A program made the position numbers and the translations under genes. Of a stretch of 64,000 nucleotides of DNA, positions 12,368 through 23,619 are shown one piece after another. Every line of letters begins with the position of its first letter. The stretch's first letter is position 1. The notes beneath the pieces are model-generated. The model saw only the letters and a list, made by a program, of their open reading frames with translations, was not told the DNA's origin and searched no databases. This stretch comes from Candidula unifasciata (Eukaryota; Mollusca; Gastropoda; Stylommatophora; Geomitridae): the NCBI GenBank assembly GCA_905116865.2, contig CAJHNH020002473.1, positions 32,501 through 96,500 on the forward strand. Direction: 5' to 3'.

Positions 12368-12692
12368 TTGTTGTAGGGGTTTGTATGTTGTAGGGGTTTG
12401 TATGTTGTAGGGGTTTGTATGTTGTAGGGGTTTGTACGTTGTAGGGGTTTGTATGTTGTAGGAGTTTGTATGTTCTAGGAGTTTGTATGTTCTAGGAGTT
12501 TGTATGTTCTAGGGGTTTGTACGTTGTAAGGGTTTGTACGTTGTATGAGTTTGTACGTTGTAGAAGTTTGTATGTTGTAGGGGTTTTGAATGTTGTAGGG
12601 GTTTGAATGTTGTAGGGGTTTGTATGTTGTAGGAGTTTGTGTGTTGTAGGGGTTTGTTTTGTAGGGGTTTGCGTGTTGTAGGGTTTGTATGT
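12368..12692. repeat. Minisatellite, 17-bp unit, about 19 copies
   Basis: The unit is GTTGTAGGGGTTTGTAT with point variants (GTTCTAGGAG, GTTGTAAGGG). It is G/T-rich on the + strand. Confidence 0.97.
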
Positions 12693-12944
12693 CTTGCGGC
12701 TAAATAAATGGTTAGAGCAGCGGAGTGCGGTATAGTTTGTTGGGATGTAGCTGTTGTATATGATCTTATTGCTTGTCCCTGGCTGTCTTAGAGCATTCGC
12801 TATGTGTTGCGGGCTAATGTAGCAGTGTCGATGCCTGTTGTGTGAGAGATGTAGCTAAGACTTTCTCTCTCCCTCCCTCTCTCTCCCTCTCTCTCTCTCG
12901 TTGTAGATTTAAGTTATTATCTCTAGTCTGTTATGGAGTGGATG

Positions 12945-13685
12945 CGTGAGATTGCTGTCTGCTATGTGAGAGATATAGCAGTCTCTGTCTGCTGTGTGAG
13001 AGATATAACAGTCTCTGCTGTGTGAGAGATATAGAAGTCTCTGTCTGCAATGTGAGAGATATAGCAGTTTCTGTCTGCAATGTGAGAGATATAGCAGTCT
13101 CTGTCTGCTATGTGAGAGATATAGCAGTCTCTGTCTGCTGTGTGAGAGATATAGCAGTTTCTGTCTGCTGTGTGAGAGATATAGCAGTTTCTGTCTGTTG
13201 TGTGAGAGATATAGCAGCCTCTGTCTGCTGTGTGAGAGATATAGCAGTTTCTGTCTGCAATGTGAGAGATATAGCAGTTTCTGTCTGCAATGTGAGAGAT
13301 ATAGCAGTCTCTGTCTGCTGTGTGAGAGATATAGCAGTTTCTGTCTGTTGTGTGGGAGATGTTGCAGTCGCTGTCTGTTGTGTGTGAGATGTAGCAGCCT
13401 CTGTCTGCTGTGTGAGAGATATAGCAGTCCCTGTCTGTTGTGTGTGAGATGTAGCAGCCTCTGCCTGCTGAGTGAGAGATGTAGTAACCTCTTTCTGCTG
13501 TGTGAGAGATGTTGCAGCCTCTGTCGGTTGTGTGTGTGAGATGTTACAGCCTCTGTCTGCTGTGTGAGAGATGTTGCAGCCTCTGTCTGTTGTGTGTGAG
13601 ATGTTGCAGCCTCTGTCTGTTGTGTGTGAGATGTTGCAGCCTCTGTCGGTTGTGTGAGAGATGTTGCAGTCTCTGATGTGTGAGA
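12945..13685. repeat. Minisatellite, 30-bp unit, about 24 copies
   Basis: The unit contains TGTGAGAGATATAGCAGT and CTCTGTCTGC. The period is exactly 30 over the first half, so frames stay open on both strands (VCCVRDIAVS on +); the 3' half is more diverged and drifts in length. No start context or splice signals suggest it is coding. Confidence 0.97.
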
Positions 13686-13701
13686 GAAATTCCTGTAAAA
13701 C

Positions 13702-13806
13702 AGCGGCTGTCTTGTGTAGCAGCGGTTTTCCTGTGTAGCAGCGGTTTTCCTGTGTAGCAGCGGTTTTCTTGTGTAGCAGCGGTTTTCTTGTGTAGCAGTG
13801 GTTTTA
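13702..13806. repeat. Minisatellite, 19-bp unit, about 6 copies
   Basis: The unit is TGTGTAGCAGCGGTTTTCC, directly after the 30-bp array. The shared TGTG and AGCAG words hint that one may derive from the other. Confidence 0.95.
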
Positions 13807-14354
13807 TTTAGCGTCTGTACTGACAGGACTGCTGAATGGAGCTGACGAACGGAGATCCACTGAAATCATTATGACCTGACCCGAACATAAAACCTAGCCT
13901 AATTTTTGAAGATGCTCGTAATTTAAACCCTTTCCGGGCGATAAGCCCTAGCTATGACCATCAGCCATATTGGCAGATTTCGTTCCGACTTCTGAACATA
14001 CGAGGGACCTATTCTATTCAAAACGTGAATATAAAAAATTATTGATGATATTGATGCTTAACGTAAATAATAATTTAACTGCAGATTTTTTTTTACGTGG
14101 GAAAAAACAACAACGACTGCCTTGAGAATAAGTCCTCGGGCGTCTTTAGAGCAGCACGACAAGGTCTTTTCTCCAATCCCCCCCCCCCCCCACCTCTCCC
14201 AGAGGAATACGGTAATAGTTAACAAATAGTTAACAGACACATTCGTTAACTGCACCTACGTAGAATAAATGAAAATAAGTGTTAAAGCAGATCGAATCTG
14301 TAATGTATGGTTTTGGGGACGCCAGCGTTGGATAGGGCACACATTGTTAGTTCC

Positions 14355-14355
<1 letters not shown>
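13807..14355. other. Unassigned stretch
   Basis: No gene recognised. A C run lies at 14180-14191. Flanked on both sides by tandem repeats. Confidence 0.5.
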
Positions 14356-14356
<1 letters not shown>

Positions 14357-14447
<91 letters not shown>

Positions 14448-14465
14448 CTCTCTCTCATACTCACT
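14357..14465. repeat. (CT)n microsatellite
   Basis: CT repeats from about 14359, becoming imperfect (CATCTCTC, CACTCTC) after 14430. Confidence 0.96.
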
Positions 14466-14529
14466 CACTGCGTCTTCCTTCCCTCTTTCTGTACGACTGT
14501 CTTAGTCTCTCCACCCTTCTATATGTCTG

Positions 14530-14775
14530 TCTTCTGTGTCCCTCTCTGTTTCTGCCACTGTCTATGTCTACCTACCCTCTCCCTTCTCCCCTCTCTGTTT
14601 CTGCCACTGTCTATGTCTACCTACCCTCTCCCTTCTCCCCTCTCTGTGTCTACCACTGTCTATGTCTACCTACCCTCTCCCTTCTCTGTTTCTGCCACTG
14701 TCTATGTCTACCTACCCTCTCCCTTCTCCCCTCTCTGTTTCTACCACTGTCTATGTCTACCTACCCTCCCCCGCC
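14530..14775. repeat. Minisatellite, 49-bp unit, about 5 copies
   Basis: The unit contains TCTGCCACTGTCTATGTCTA and CCTACCCTCTCCCTTCTCCC. Spacing of TCTGCCACTG is 49, 49, 42 and 49, so one unit has lost 7 bp. Confidence 0.93.
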
Positions 14776-14779
14776 CCCC

Positions 14780-15945
14780 TCCCCTCAACACCCATTCAAT
14801 ATTGTTTTCAAAACAAATATACAGACAGGTCTCCAGATTAAAACAAGGGCCACTATTCTGTCAGGATGTAGCTACAACCAACCACAAACACATCAACAAA
14901 TTGGCAAGCAGAGAAAGCGCAATTCGGGGGAGAGCATGCTAGTGCGTTTGTTTGATGTTGAGGGCACTTGATATTGTTGAGGCTGTTGCCGGCTTCTTTG
15001 TCGAGTTTGAATTCTTGATTATAAGCATCTCTGTTGACGTGTATTAGCTTATTACTGCTACAGTTGGAGTATTGGCCTCTCTCGAACTGAACTTTCCGTG
15101 AGGCGCCAAGCAAAGGTAGAACAAAGGTTTTTTATTTTTAAATTTTTAGAGCTGTTTTCTTTAGCGCGTTTAGAAGTTCGGAGTCGGGAAGATCTAGTTA
15201 ATTGCAACAAGTTTTATCCCCACAAGGCTTGGTCTATGCCGAGGACATTGTGCAAAGCAAAGCACAGACCCCTAAGCTACAGGGGTGATCCCCAGTGATT
15301 TCCGTAAAATAAATGCACCTGTAAAACGAGCAGACGACCTTCGGAAAGCGAGGCAAACTACCTTGCCACGAAGGCACACCTGCGGCAGGGACCTTGACAA
15401 AAAGAAATTGGGGGGGGGGAGACACGGTCCCATATTACAGATAGTCTAGTTTGAGGGCCTCAAAGTTACTATGCTTTGTTTAAGGGCGGAATAATAATAA
15501 TAATGATACTGATCTTCTTCTTCTTCTGCCTTTCTAGCATAGGCCCTCAACCAACTTGCACCAAGTTGTTCTAACCTTTGCTATCGCATGCAGCTCTCCC
15601 CATGTCGTCTCCATCTTTTAACTTCATCCTCCAGCTCTCTTCTCCATGTTTTTTTTTTGTGTGTGTGTGTTTGGCCTTCCTTTATTCATTCTAGGTGCCA
15701 GTTCTGGAGGTTTTCCTAGGTAAGAGGAGGTATGTCGACGATCCAGCCTCCTTACGGCTTTCTCCACACATTGTCATGCTTCTTTCACTTGAAGAGCCTC
15801 CCCTCACGTTGGTTGGCTGGGTTTTACTTGCTCCTCCTTTTGTCTTATCCATGGTTGGTTGGTTTTTGTGGCTATGGTTTTTACAGGATGAGGTAGTCAA
15901 CCTCAAGCCCAACCCCACCCGTAGATGATGCCTGTGAATGATAAT
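14780..15945. other. Unassigned stretch
   Basis: No supported gene. A minus-strand frame at 14853-15113 (RKVQFERGQYSNCSSNK and following) and one at 15691-15972 have no motif I recognise and no paired splice sites. A short CTT run lies near 15510. Confidence 0.45.
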
Positions 15946-15948
15946 ATA

Positions 15949-17079
15949 CATGGTTCCTCGAAATTCGAACATAATCCATTCCGAGACAGCGTTCGAATGC
16001 CAAATCGTTTGAGTTCCGATGCATTTCTTGAAAATAATGGAAACTTAATCTGTTACAGGTCCCAACAAACTCACATTTTAAAATGTATTTTCCTAAATGC
16101 CGTACACTGTGAGTATTGTATAACACGATGACCATGACTTAGTGCTTACTACTTGTGGAGGGTAAAAGGGTAATTGTTTTTGTTGACAAGCTAGGGTTAC
16201 ACAGTGCTCTGGTATTGGCTGCCGTGTTCCTAATTTTCTTAAATGGTTAGTCATCTCATTATTCAACAAATCAACAGTCCTCGTAACTAGGGCTCTGTCG
16301 GGGTGCCACTTCTGAACAACCAGGGCTCTGAGAGGGTGCCACTTCTGAACAACCAGGACTCTTTCAGGGTGCCACTTCTGAACAACCAGGGCTCTGCCGG
16401 GGTGCCACTTCTAAACAACCAGGGCTCTGTCAGGGTGCCACTTATGAACAACCAGGGCTCCTTCAGGGGGCTACTTCTGAACAACCAGGGCTCTGTCGGG
16501 GTGCCACTTCTAAACAACCAGGGCTCTGTCGGGGTGCCACTTCTAAACAACCAGGGCTCTGTCAGGGTGCTACTTCTGAACAACCAGGGCTCTTTCAGTG
16601 TGCCACTTCTGAACAACCAGGGCTCTTTCAGGGTGCCACTTCTGAACAACCAGGGCTCTGTCAGGGTGCCACTTCTGAACAACCAGGGCTGTGTCGGGGT
16701 GCCACTTCTGAACAACCAGGGCTCTGTCATGGTGCCACTTCTTAACAACCAGGGCTCTGTCAGTGTGCCACTTCTAAACAACCAGGGCTCTGTCAGGGAC
16801 CCAGTTCTAAACAACCAGGGCTCTGTCAGGGTGCCACTTTGACCACATGGTAAAAAGCTCTTGGATTTCGGCAGTGCAGATCCTTCCAGCTTCCAGTTTC
16901 GTCCTTCTGCTTCTGGTGAATGAAGGTGCTGAAGCTCTTGCTTTGTCAGCTCCGTCGCGTGATCGGCACCTGCCAGGCGTTCGGTTTGCAAACGACTTTC
17001 AAGTTCCTAGGCAAACTTTACTTGAAAAAATTCGTTCGGGTGTCGAATTTCGACACGTTCGAATTCCGAGGCACCAGTG
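15949..17079. mobile_element. Tigger-like element whose interior is a minisatellite
   Basis: Terminal inverted repeats: left CATGGTTCCTCGAAATTCGA, right end (read inward) CACTGGTGCCTCGGAATTCG, flanked by TA at 15947-15948 and 17080-17081, as for pogo/Tigger. A minus-strand frame at 16850-16991 gives HATELTKQELQHLHSPEAEG, resembling the acidic tail of Tigger/Jerky-type transposases (…LT.EEL..L). The transposase core is absent; 16298-16840 is a 33-bp tandem array instead. Confidence 0.65.
16298..16840. repeat. Minisatellite, 33-bp unit, about 16 copies
   Basis: The unit contains GGTGCCACTTCTGAACAACC then AGGGCTCTGTCA. Period 33 keeps both strands open (VPLLNNQGSVR on +, EPWLFRSGTLT on -). It sits within a Tigger-like element and does not look like a gene. 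Confidence 0.96.
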
Positions 17080-17384
17080 TATTATGCACGTGTTATCTGA
17101 ATGTCATAGAAACCCACAGCAGCAGACCTGGCCAAACAACGCATGGTCTCTTCTCGTTGTTCTCATCCCGAATCGAGCTAACGAAATCTACAGGGCCACA
17201 GCAGTAAAGACAACAAGTCGTTGTAGGCCATGAAATGGCCGGTTGTTTCTGCACGTGGGAGCTGGCCTCGGTTTTCTGTTACTAGCAGACGCATTTGTTG
17301 CTTGGGGATATCTGTCTGTGCTTTAACTCGCAGGCTGCCCTCTCTGTTGGGGTGACCCGTTTGCTGTGATGCTGAAACTAAGAT

Positions 17385-18556
17385 TACCAGATTTTTCTTG
17401 GTCTGCCTCTTCTTCCAGTGATCTTTCCAGTCGTCACGATATTTTTCAGTGCTTCTTTTCTCATCACACGACACACAAAAATTGTGTCTTCTTCTCATTG
17501 TTGTATATAATGTTCTACTTTCATTAGCCATTCCAGGCATTCAATGTTGGTTATTCTGGCAGTCCTAGGTATTCACAACATTCTTCTCAAGAACCCCAAC
17601 TCAGTTGCCTCCGGACCAGTGTTGCCATTTTTCTTTGACAAAAAAAAAAAAACAACAACATCCAATGCGGAATCAAAAAATATCTAAAAACATCTAAATT
17701 TGCGTGAAAAACATCTAGAAAAAACATCCAAATGGAAAGAGTCACAATTACATAGCAATTGATATGACTTACCATATAAAATCATGTCCTCATCTTTACT
17801 GGTCTGCCTTACAAGGTCCACAGGATAAACTTAGCTTCGATGATGAAGTTGAAGCTTCAGATCCAAAATGACTCTAGTATGCTTTAGCGGTTCTAATTTC
17901 TTTTAATACCCAATTAGGGAGCTGATAACTGGAACAGCCTTTTCCTACTCTTATCAGGCCGAATTTTAATGTCAAGATAGCATTTAAGAGGTCAAATTTC
18001 ATCCCGTTTCTTGGGTTAGATTTGATGAAATCACTCCAAATGAAAAACTTCTAGAAAAACATCTACCATCTAAACGTCAAAAACGCCATCTAAATGCAAG
18101 GGAAAACATCTAAATCTGAATGTAAAACATCCAAAGTGGCAACACTGCTTCGGACTCTTCTTAATTTGTTTGCTCACATTCCAAGATTCACTGCCATACA
18201 ACAAAAAAGGCTCGATCTAACATTCCAGTTCTCGTTTTCTGATGTTTTATGACTGATTGGTTATATAAAGTATTTTTCATCCTCTGAAAAGCTGTTTCTG
18301 CCTGGCTAATGGTGCTCTTAATTTATGTCACACATCTTCCATCTGATGTTATGAATGTTCCCATATATTTATATTTATTGACTTTCCCTTCTATTGCTAT
18401 GTTATATTTCGGAGACATCTTCTTCTTCGATATAACCATTGTCTCTGTTTTCTTGATATTCAAGGAGAGTCCCTTTTTGCACTCTATAGTACAACAATGT
18501 CTAATAGTTTTTGTAGGTATTCTGCGTTTTCAGCTACTGTATCATCTGCATAACGT
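17385..18556 (-). mobile_element. LINE reverse transcriptase fragment, split by a hAT insertion
   Basis: On the minus strand the upstream part (18556 to 18156) holds the reverse-transcriptase catalytic motif as RYADDT at about 18541-18556, then SLNIKKTETMVISKKK, KYKYMGTFITSDGR and QAETAFQRMKNTLY. After the insertion (18147-17617) it resumes near 17608 with LGFLRRML and IPRTARITNIEC, then ANESRTLYTTMRRR. Stops and frameshifts are present. The layout is that of an RTE/CR1-like ORF2 end. Its upstream edge abuts a CA/CT/TA microsatellite. Confidence 0.8.
17617..18147. mobile_element. Non-autonomous hAT element, 531 bp, with target-site duplication
   Basis: The ends are inverted repeats beginning CAGTGTTGCCA (left CAGTGTTGCCATTTTT, right read inward CAGTGTTGCCACTTT). 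Flanking 8-bp direct repeats are CTCCGGAC (17609-17616) and CTTCGGAC (18148-18155), one mismatch, the size usual for hAT. The interior is A/T-rich, repeats AACATCTAAA-like words near both ends and has no transposase. It interrupts a minus-strand LINE whose protein reading resumes across the gap. Confidence 0.82.
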
Positions 18557-18705
<149 letters not shown>

Positions 18706-18864
18706 CATATGTATTCCTGAATGTGTGTGTCGACGTTATTTGATCCATAAACTTGCCGACCAAAGAGAAAGTGCGGTCGTTAACTTATACTTTACTTATC
18801 AGCGTCAGCCGACAGTCACTGTCTGTTATGTCTGAGTTTGTCTGCATCACGTGTTTCAGAAGCA

Positions 18865-19165
18865 GGATTTCCCCGTGTGGGTTCCGGGACCCTGTTATAG
18901 GGAAAACAAGAATAGACCCACTGCCTACCCAAAAGCGTGTCGTAAGAGTCGACTAATTGGGAGCTTTTAAGTCGGAATGCATCTGCCTGAGACGCAAGGA
19001 ACCAGCAGTCTGCATACAAATGAGTCAGATCTGTAAAAGGGATGCACACGCAACACTCAGATTCTGGAACAAGACTGCAGTCCAGAAGTGGACGAATAAC
19101 CAGAACTTTCCACCGGAGTTTACAGCTGGCGAACGCGAAGAAGAAGAGGAGGAAGAAGACTAGCT
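18865..19165 (+). mobile_element. SINE family D, copy 2
   Basis: This is the clearest copy: CCCCGTGTGGGTTCCGGGAC, AGGGAAAACAAGAATAGACC, TCGTAAGAGTCGACTAATTG, AAGTCGGAATGC, CAAATGAGTCAGATCTGTAA, CAGATTCTGGAACAAGACTG, then an AAGAAGAGGAGG tail. The tail may be the simple-repeat 3' end. Confidence 0.75.
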
Positions 19166-19194
19166 GACCAAAGATCTGGCGACAACAGTTTCCG

Positions 19195-19262
19195 GTTATC
19201 ACTATAGATTATCACTGTATAGGTTATCACTGTAAAGGTTATCACTGTATAGATTATCACGT
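19195..19262. repeat. Short array, 16-bp unit, about 4 copies
   Basis: Repeats of TTATCACTGTATAGG with minor variants, just after the SINE-D tail. Confidence 0.85.
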
Positions 19263-19334
19263 TTTTTGGATGTTGATATCAAGATTATGTTGTTTTTCTG
19301 CAGATGTTTTTGTGTCGTCCTATTTTGTAATCTC

Positions 19335-19435
19335 AAGGGCCAGATTATAAAGTAAGTTTTCACCAGCCTAGCGGGCCAGTAAAAATTGCTCGGCGGGCCA
19401 GTTTCGGCCTGCGGGCCATAGTTTGCCCACTTTCT
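19335..19435 (-). mobile_element. hAT-type terminal fragment
   Basis: Read on the minus strand it starts GTGGGCAAACTATGGCCCGC, AGGCCGAAACTGGCCCGCC and CTAGG. This is a common hAT terminal pattern and is similar to 4412-4510. Confidence 0.55.
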
Positions 19436-19684
19436 GTCCTCCCATCATTCATCTGTTCTGGGCTGGTGTTGCAAACCTGACATCTCCTCAAACCCCAATC
19501 CCAATCTCAGTTTTCGCATGTTGGGATGCAGTTGTTTTCTGTCAGAAATAACCTAATTATGTGAAGAAATAAATCTGCCGAGGTCAGGACGCTTTTCTGG
19601 ATTTAGTTGTGTCCGGATGCCAAGTGTTGTTGCAGTCACGTGGGCTAGGCGGTTATTGGTATCAGCAGGTGTGTGTATCTGGAA

Positions 19685-19689
<5 letters not shown>

Positions 19690-19729
<40 letters not shown>

Positions 19730-20395
19730 AATGGGTATATGCCTGTGCGTAACAAAGAAAGGGGGGGGGGGGGGGTTTGTGGCGGATGTGTTCACAGACT
19801 AGCTGTGGTGGATATGTGTGGGGGTGAAACTAGTTGTGATGGATGTGTGTAGGGGGGAAACTAGTTGTGATGGATGTGTGTAGGTAGGAAACTTGTTGTT
19901 GTGATGGATGTGTGTGTGTGTGGGGGGGGGGGACTAGCTGTAATGGATGTGTGTAGGGGAGAACTAGCTGTAATGGATGTGTGTAGGGGAGAACTAGTTG
20001 TCATGGATATGTGTAGGGGGGAACTAGTTGTCATGGATATGTGTAGGGGGAGGGGGACTAGCTGTGTTGGATGTGTGTAGGGAGAAAACGTTGCGATGGA
20101 TGTGTGTTAAAAAAAAAGGGGGGGGGGGGCGTTACTAATTGTTGTGATAGGTATGTAAAAGTATGGGAAAAAATGTTGTTGTGATAGATGTATACAAATC
20201 AAGAAATACTTGTTGTGATAGATGCATACAAATCAAGAAATACTTGTTGTGATAGATGCATACAAATCAAGAAATACTTGTTGTGATAGATGCATACAAA
20301 TCAAGAAATACTTGTGATAGATGCATACAACTCAAGAAATACTTGTGATAGATGTATACAAATCAAGAAATACTTGTTGTGAGTGATGTGTAAAA
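19690..20395. repeat. (GT)n then two related minisatellites
   Basis: (GT)n lies at 19690-19722 and a G run at 19761-19773. From 19795 to 20140 units of about 26-34 bp share ATGGATGTGTGTAGGGG and AACTAGTTGT. From 20145 to 20395 about seven units of 28-34 bp share GATAGATGCATACAAATCAA and GAAATACTTGT. The shared GTTGTGAT-GAT context suggests a continuous series. Confidence 0.9.
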
Positions 20396-20424
20396 GGAAA
20401 GAACTAGTTGTTAAAATCGATGTG

Positions 20425-20870
20425 TATGAGGAAATAGCTTGCTACATACATCCAGTTTTAACATATGGCTGTGAATCATGGACAATTGGTAGGCAGGCCA
20501 AACAATTTCTGGAGGCCTCGGAGATGTGGTTTTACAGAAGAATGCTTAGAATACATTGGAAAGCCAAAAAGAGCAACCAAGAGGTTTTGAAAGAGGCGGC
20601 AGCCCGAAGACAACTTATCACAGACATCAGAAGGAGACAGTCATCATTTTTCGAGAAGAGGGAAAAATAGAACATGTTGTGACCACTAGAAAGATCTGTG
20701 GAAGGAGGGATAGAGGAAGACAACGAGAAATATGCTTGACAGTCTTGATGCATGGCGTGGAGGTGTGTCGGCACACGAACTGATACATGCTGCAGGAGAT
20801 CGCAGATTATGGAGAGAGGCATGTTCGCTCACGCCAGTCGGCAAGGCACCTATTGATGATGAGGAAATAA
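20425..20870 (+). mobile_element. LINE reverse-transcriptase tail
   Basis: Frame 1 reads HPVLTYGCESWTIGRQAKQF, LEASEMWFYRRMLRIHW and KEAAARRQLITDIRRRQSSF; another continues VTTRKICGRRDRGRQRE, and a third ends near SLTPVGKAPIDDE. YGCESWT and EMWFYRRMLRI are hallmarks of the end of RTE/CR1-type ORF2. There are two frameshifts. It is inserted at the end of the ~34-bp array. Confidence 0.85.
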
Positions 20871-20959
20871 TTAGTTGTGATGGGTGTGTCTCTTTAGAGA
20901 ACTAATTCTTAATTTAAAATAGAGTGTGCGTGTAACTCATGTCAGTGTATGTATGTGTG

Positions 20960-21335
<376 letters not shown>

Positions 21336-21449
21336 ATGTGTGTGTGTTGACCTCTTCACGTTTTGCGGCCCATCTACACACTTTTTCAGTCTGATCTAGG
21401 TCACGTTGTACAGCTTTCTGCGAAAAGCGTCTCTCGTGTGACCTAGGCT

Positions 21450-21640
21450 CATTCTGTGGGTAAGGGGTTTTCTTGGTAGGGCCCGTTCTAGAAGTTCTGG
21501 GGTCGTTAAAAGCCTTGTCGTCGTGTAGTATAGAACACGCGACATCGACGCTAATGTCATTAATGGCAAGACAACCTGACACTTCTCCGACGTAGCAGAG
21601 TCTGAAAAGGTATGAATGAAAGATTAGACAGTGTGGAAAT
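21450..21640 (-). repeat. Dispersed repeat family E, fragment
   Basis: On the minus strand: ATCTTTCATTCATACC, then CTCTGCTACGTCGGAGAAGT, CAGGTTGTCTTGCC. The same opening is at 58921(+) and 59356(-). The minus frame reads GEVSGCLAINDISVDVAC and on; since the word recurs in non-coding copies I treat it as repeat. Confidence 0.5.
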
Positions 21641-21714
21641 GGGCCGGGACCCGGCATATAATAGTGAGTGTGTGTAACTTATGTCTCTGTTTATGAGTGT
21701 AACTCATTTTTGGT

Positions 21715-21760
21715 ATTCACACACACACACACACATACACACACACGCACACACAAAATA
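21715..21760. repeat. (CA)n microsatellite
   Basis: CA repeats with CATA and CGCA variants. Confidence 0.95.
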
Positions 21761-21854
21761 TGTAACTAGAGCCAGGGCTGGCGTGATGGATACATCTGGT
21801 GGCAATAAATGTTTCTTTGTAACACGACCAAGTGAGGTTGGGATGACGGCGGCG

Positions 21855-22605
21855 TGGGGGGGGGGGGGGGGGTCGGTCTACTGCAGCCTCAGGAGCGGGG
21901 CAGCAGTCCTATCACTGAGCCGGTGGGGAGTTTTCGGTCTACTGCAGCCTAGGGAGCGGTGCAGCAGGCCTATCGCTGAGCCGGTGGGGAGTTTTCGGTC
22001 TACTGCAGCCTTGGGAGCGGTGCTTCAGACCTGTCACTAAGCCGGTGGGGAGTTTACGGTCTACTGCAGCCTTGGGAGCGGTGCTTCAGGCCTGTCACTA
22101 AGCCGGTGGGGAGTTTTCGGTCTACTGCAGCCTTGGGAGCGGTGCTTCAGGCCTGTCACTAAGCCGGTGGGGAGTTTACGGTCTACTGCAGCCTTGGGAG
22201 CGGTGTTGCAGGCGGCCTGTCACTGAGCCGATTTGGGGGGGGGGGGGGGGGTTGGCGGTCTACTGCAGCCTCGGGAGCGGTGGAGCAGGCCTATCACTGA
22301 GCCGGTAGGGAGTTTTCGGTCTACTGCAGCTTCGGGAACGGTGCTGCAGGCCTATCACTAGACCGGCGGTCTGCTGCGGTCTTGGGAGCGGTGCTGCAGG
22401 CCTATCACTAAGCCGGTGGAGAGTTTACGGTCTACTGCAGCCTCGGGAACGGTGCAGCAGGCCCATCACTAAGCCGGTAGGGGAGTTTTCGGTCTACTGC
22501 AGTCTTGGGAGCGGTGCAGCAGGCCTATCACTGAGCCGGTGGGGAGTTAACGGTCTACGGCGGTCTTGGGAGCGGTGTTGCAGGCATATCACCGGAGGGA
22601 CGGCA
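21855..22605. repeat. Minisatellite, 61-bp unit, about 12 copies
   Basis: The unit contains CGGTCTACTGCAGCCTTGGG, AGCGGTGCTTCAGGCCTGTC and CTAAGCCGGTGGGGAGTTT. Spacing of CGGTCTACTGCAG is 61 over successive units, with two G runs (near 21857 and 22233) interrupting. It is unusually GC-rich for the window. Confidence 0.95.
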
Positions 22606-23090
22606 GGAGCCTTGCTCGCGTGAATCTTTCTGTTATACCTGGATAAAGACGCTATTGTCTGTCGGGCAGGGGGTGGGGGTGAGGAGGGGGTGCTCTAGTG
22701 TTGAAGAGAGAGTGCGGTCAGGAAGAAAACAAGTTTTTTTTAAAACTCATTCAGACACGCACGCACGCGAGCGCGCACACACACTCGTACAAAGAAACAG
22801 TGCAGTGGGGATAATAACATCAGACAGGATGGAATATCTTCTGGCCGCACATAGTTACAGAAACATGGGGGTGCTGGGGTTGTGACGAGCATCCCCTCCC
22901 TTAGTGTATTATAGGGAAAGCGACCCCACTAACCAATATAAACGTTTTCTCTTCTTGTAACTCATATTATTTCAGTTCTAATATTATATTTAATTGCAAG
23001 TCAGCGCATTTTATTATTATCATTATTATTACTAATATTTTCTTAAGCATTTACACGAGACTTTGGCACTCTATCAGTGCCAGTCTTCGC
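22606..23090. other. Unassigned stretch
   Basis: No gene recognised. A G-rich stretch lies near 22665-22695, a CA/CG run near 22755-22785 and a TTATTA run near 23010. Confidence 0.5.
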
Positions 23091-23091
23091 C

Positions 23092-23465
23092 TTTATCTAC
23101 ATCAGCATCATCATCATCTTTATCTACATCATCATCATCATCATCTTTATCTACATCAGCATCACCATCATCTTTATCTACATCAGTATCATCATCATCT
23201 TTATCTACATCAGCATCATCATCATCTTTATCTACATCAGCATCATCATCATCTTTATCTACATCAGCATCATCATCATCTTCATCTACATCAGCATCAT
23301 CATAATCTACATCAGCATCATCATCATCTTTATCTACATCAGCATCATCATCATCTTCATCTACATCAGCATCATCATCATCTACATCAGCATCATCATC
23401 ATCTACATCATCATCATCTTTATCTTCATCAGCATCATCATCATCTACATCATCATCATCGTTCA
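23092..23465. repeat. Minisatellite, about 27-bp ATC-based unit
   Basis: Units of AGCATCATCATCATC plus TTTATCTACATC, about 13 copies; all lengths are multiples of three. The minus strand reads as acidic DDDADVDKDD and the plus strand as IIIIFIYIS, which is expected of an ATC repeat and not support for a gene. Confidence 0.96.
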
Positions 23466-23619
23466 TGACAATCACCACTGTCATCCTTGTAGAAGCCTGT
23501 GCAGGCAGAAACACTAATTGATCCCAGAGACTGACTGAATCCATAAGAAATGTGTGCTCCAAGAAAACAGCTCACTTAAAGAGAACTGATCACTCCAGGA
23601 TATCTGTGTGGTTTTTTCT

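Noticed and set aside
13022..13539. 121-codon repeat protein (VRDIAVSVC)
   Set aside because: A 30-bp array with no start context, codon bias or splice sites, and the frame breaks as units diverge.
14853..15113. 86-codon minus-strand frame (RKVQFERGQYSNCSSNK)
   Set aside because: No recognised family, no paired splice sites; length is within chance expectation.
16287..16991. 179- and 234-codon repeat proteins on opposite strands
   Set aside because: A 33-bp array leaves both strands open; it lies in a transposon. The minus frame joins a real transposase-tail remnant only by chance of frame.
21380..21657. Minus-strand frame GEVSGCLAINDISVDVAC... as a host exon
   Set aside because: Its start is shared with dispersed repeat copies, and the frame then runs into a simple repeat.
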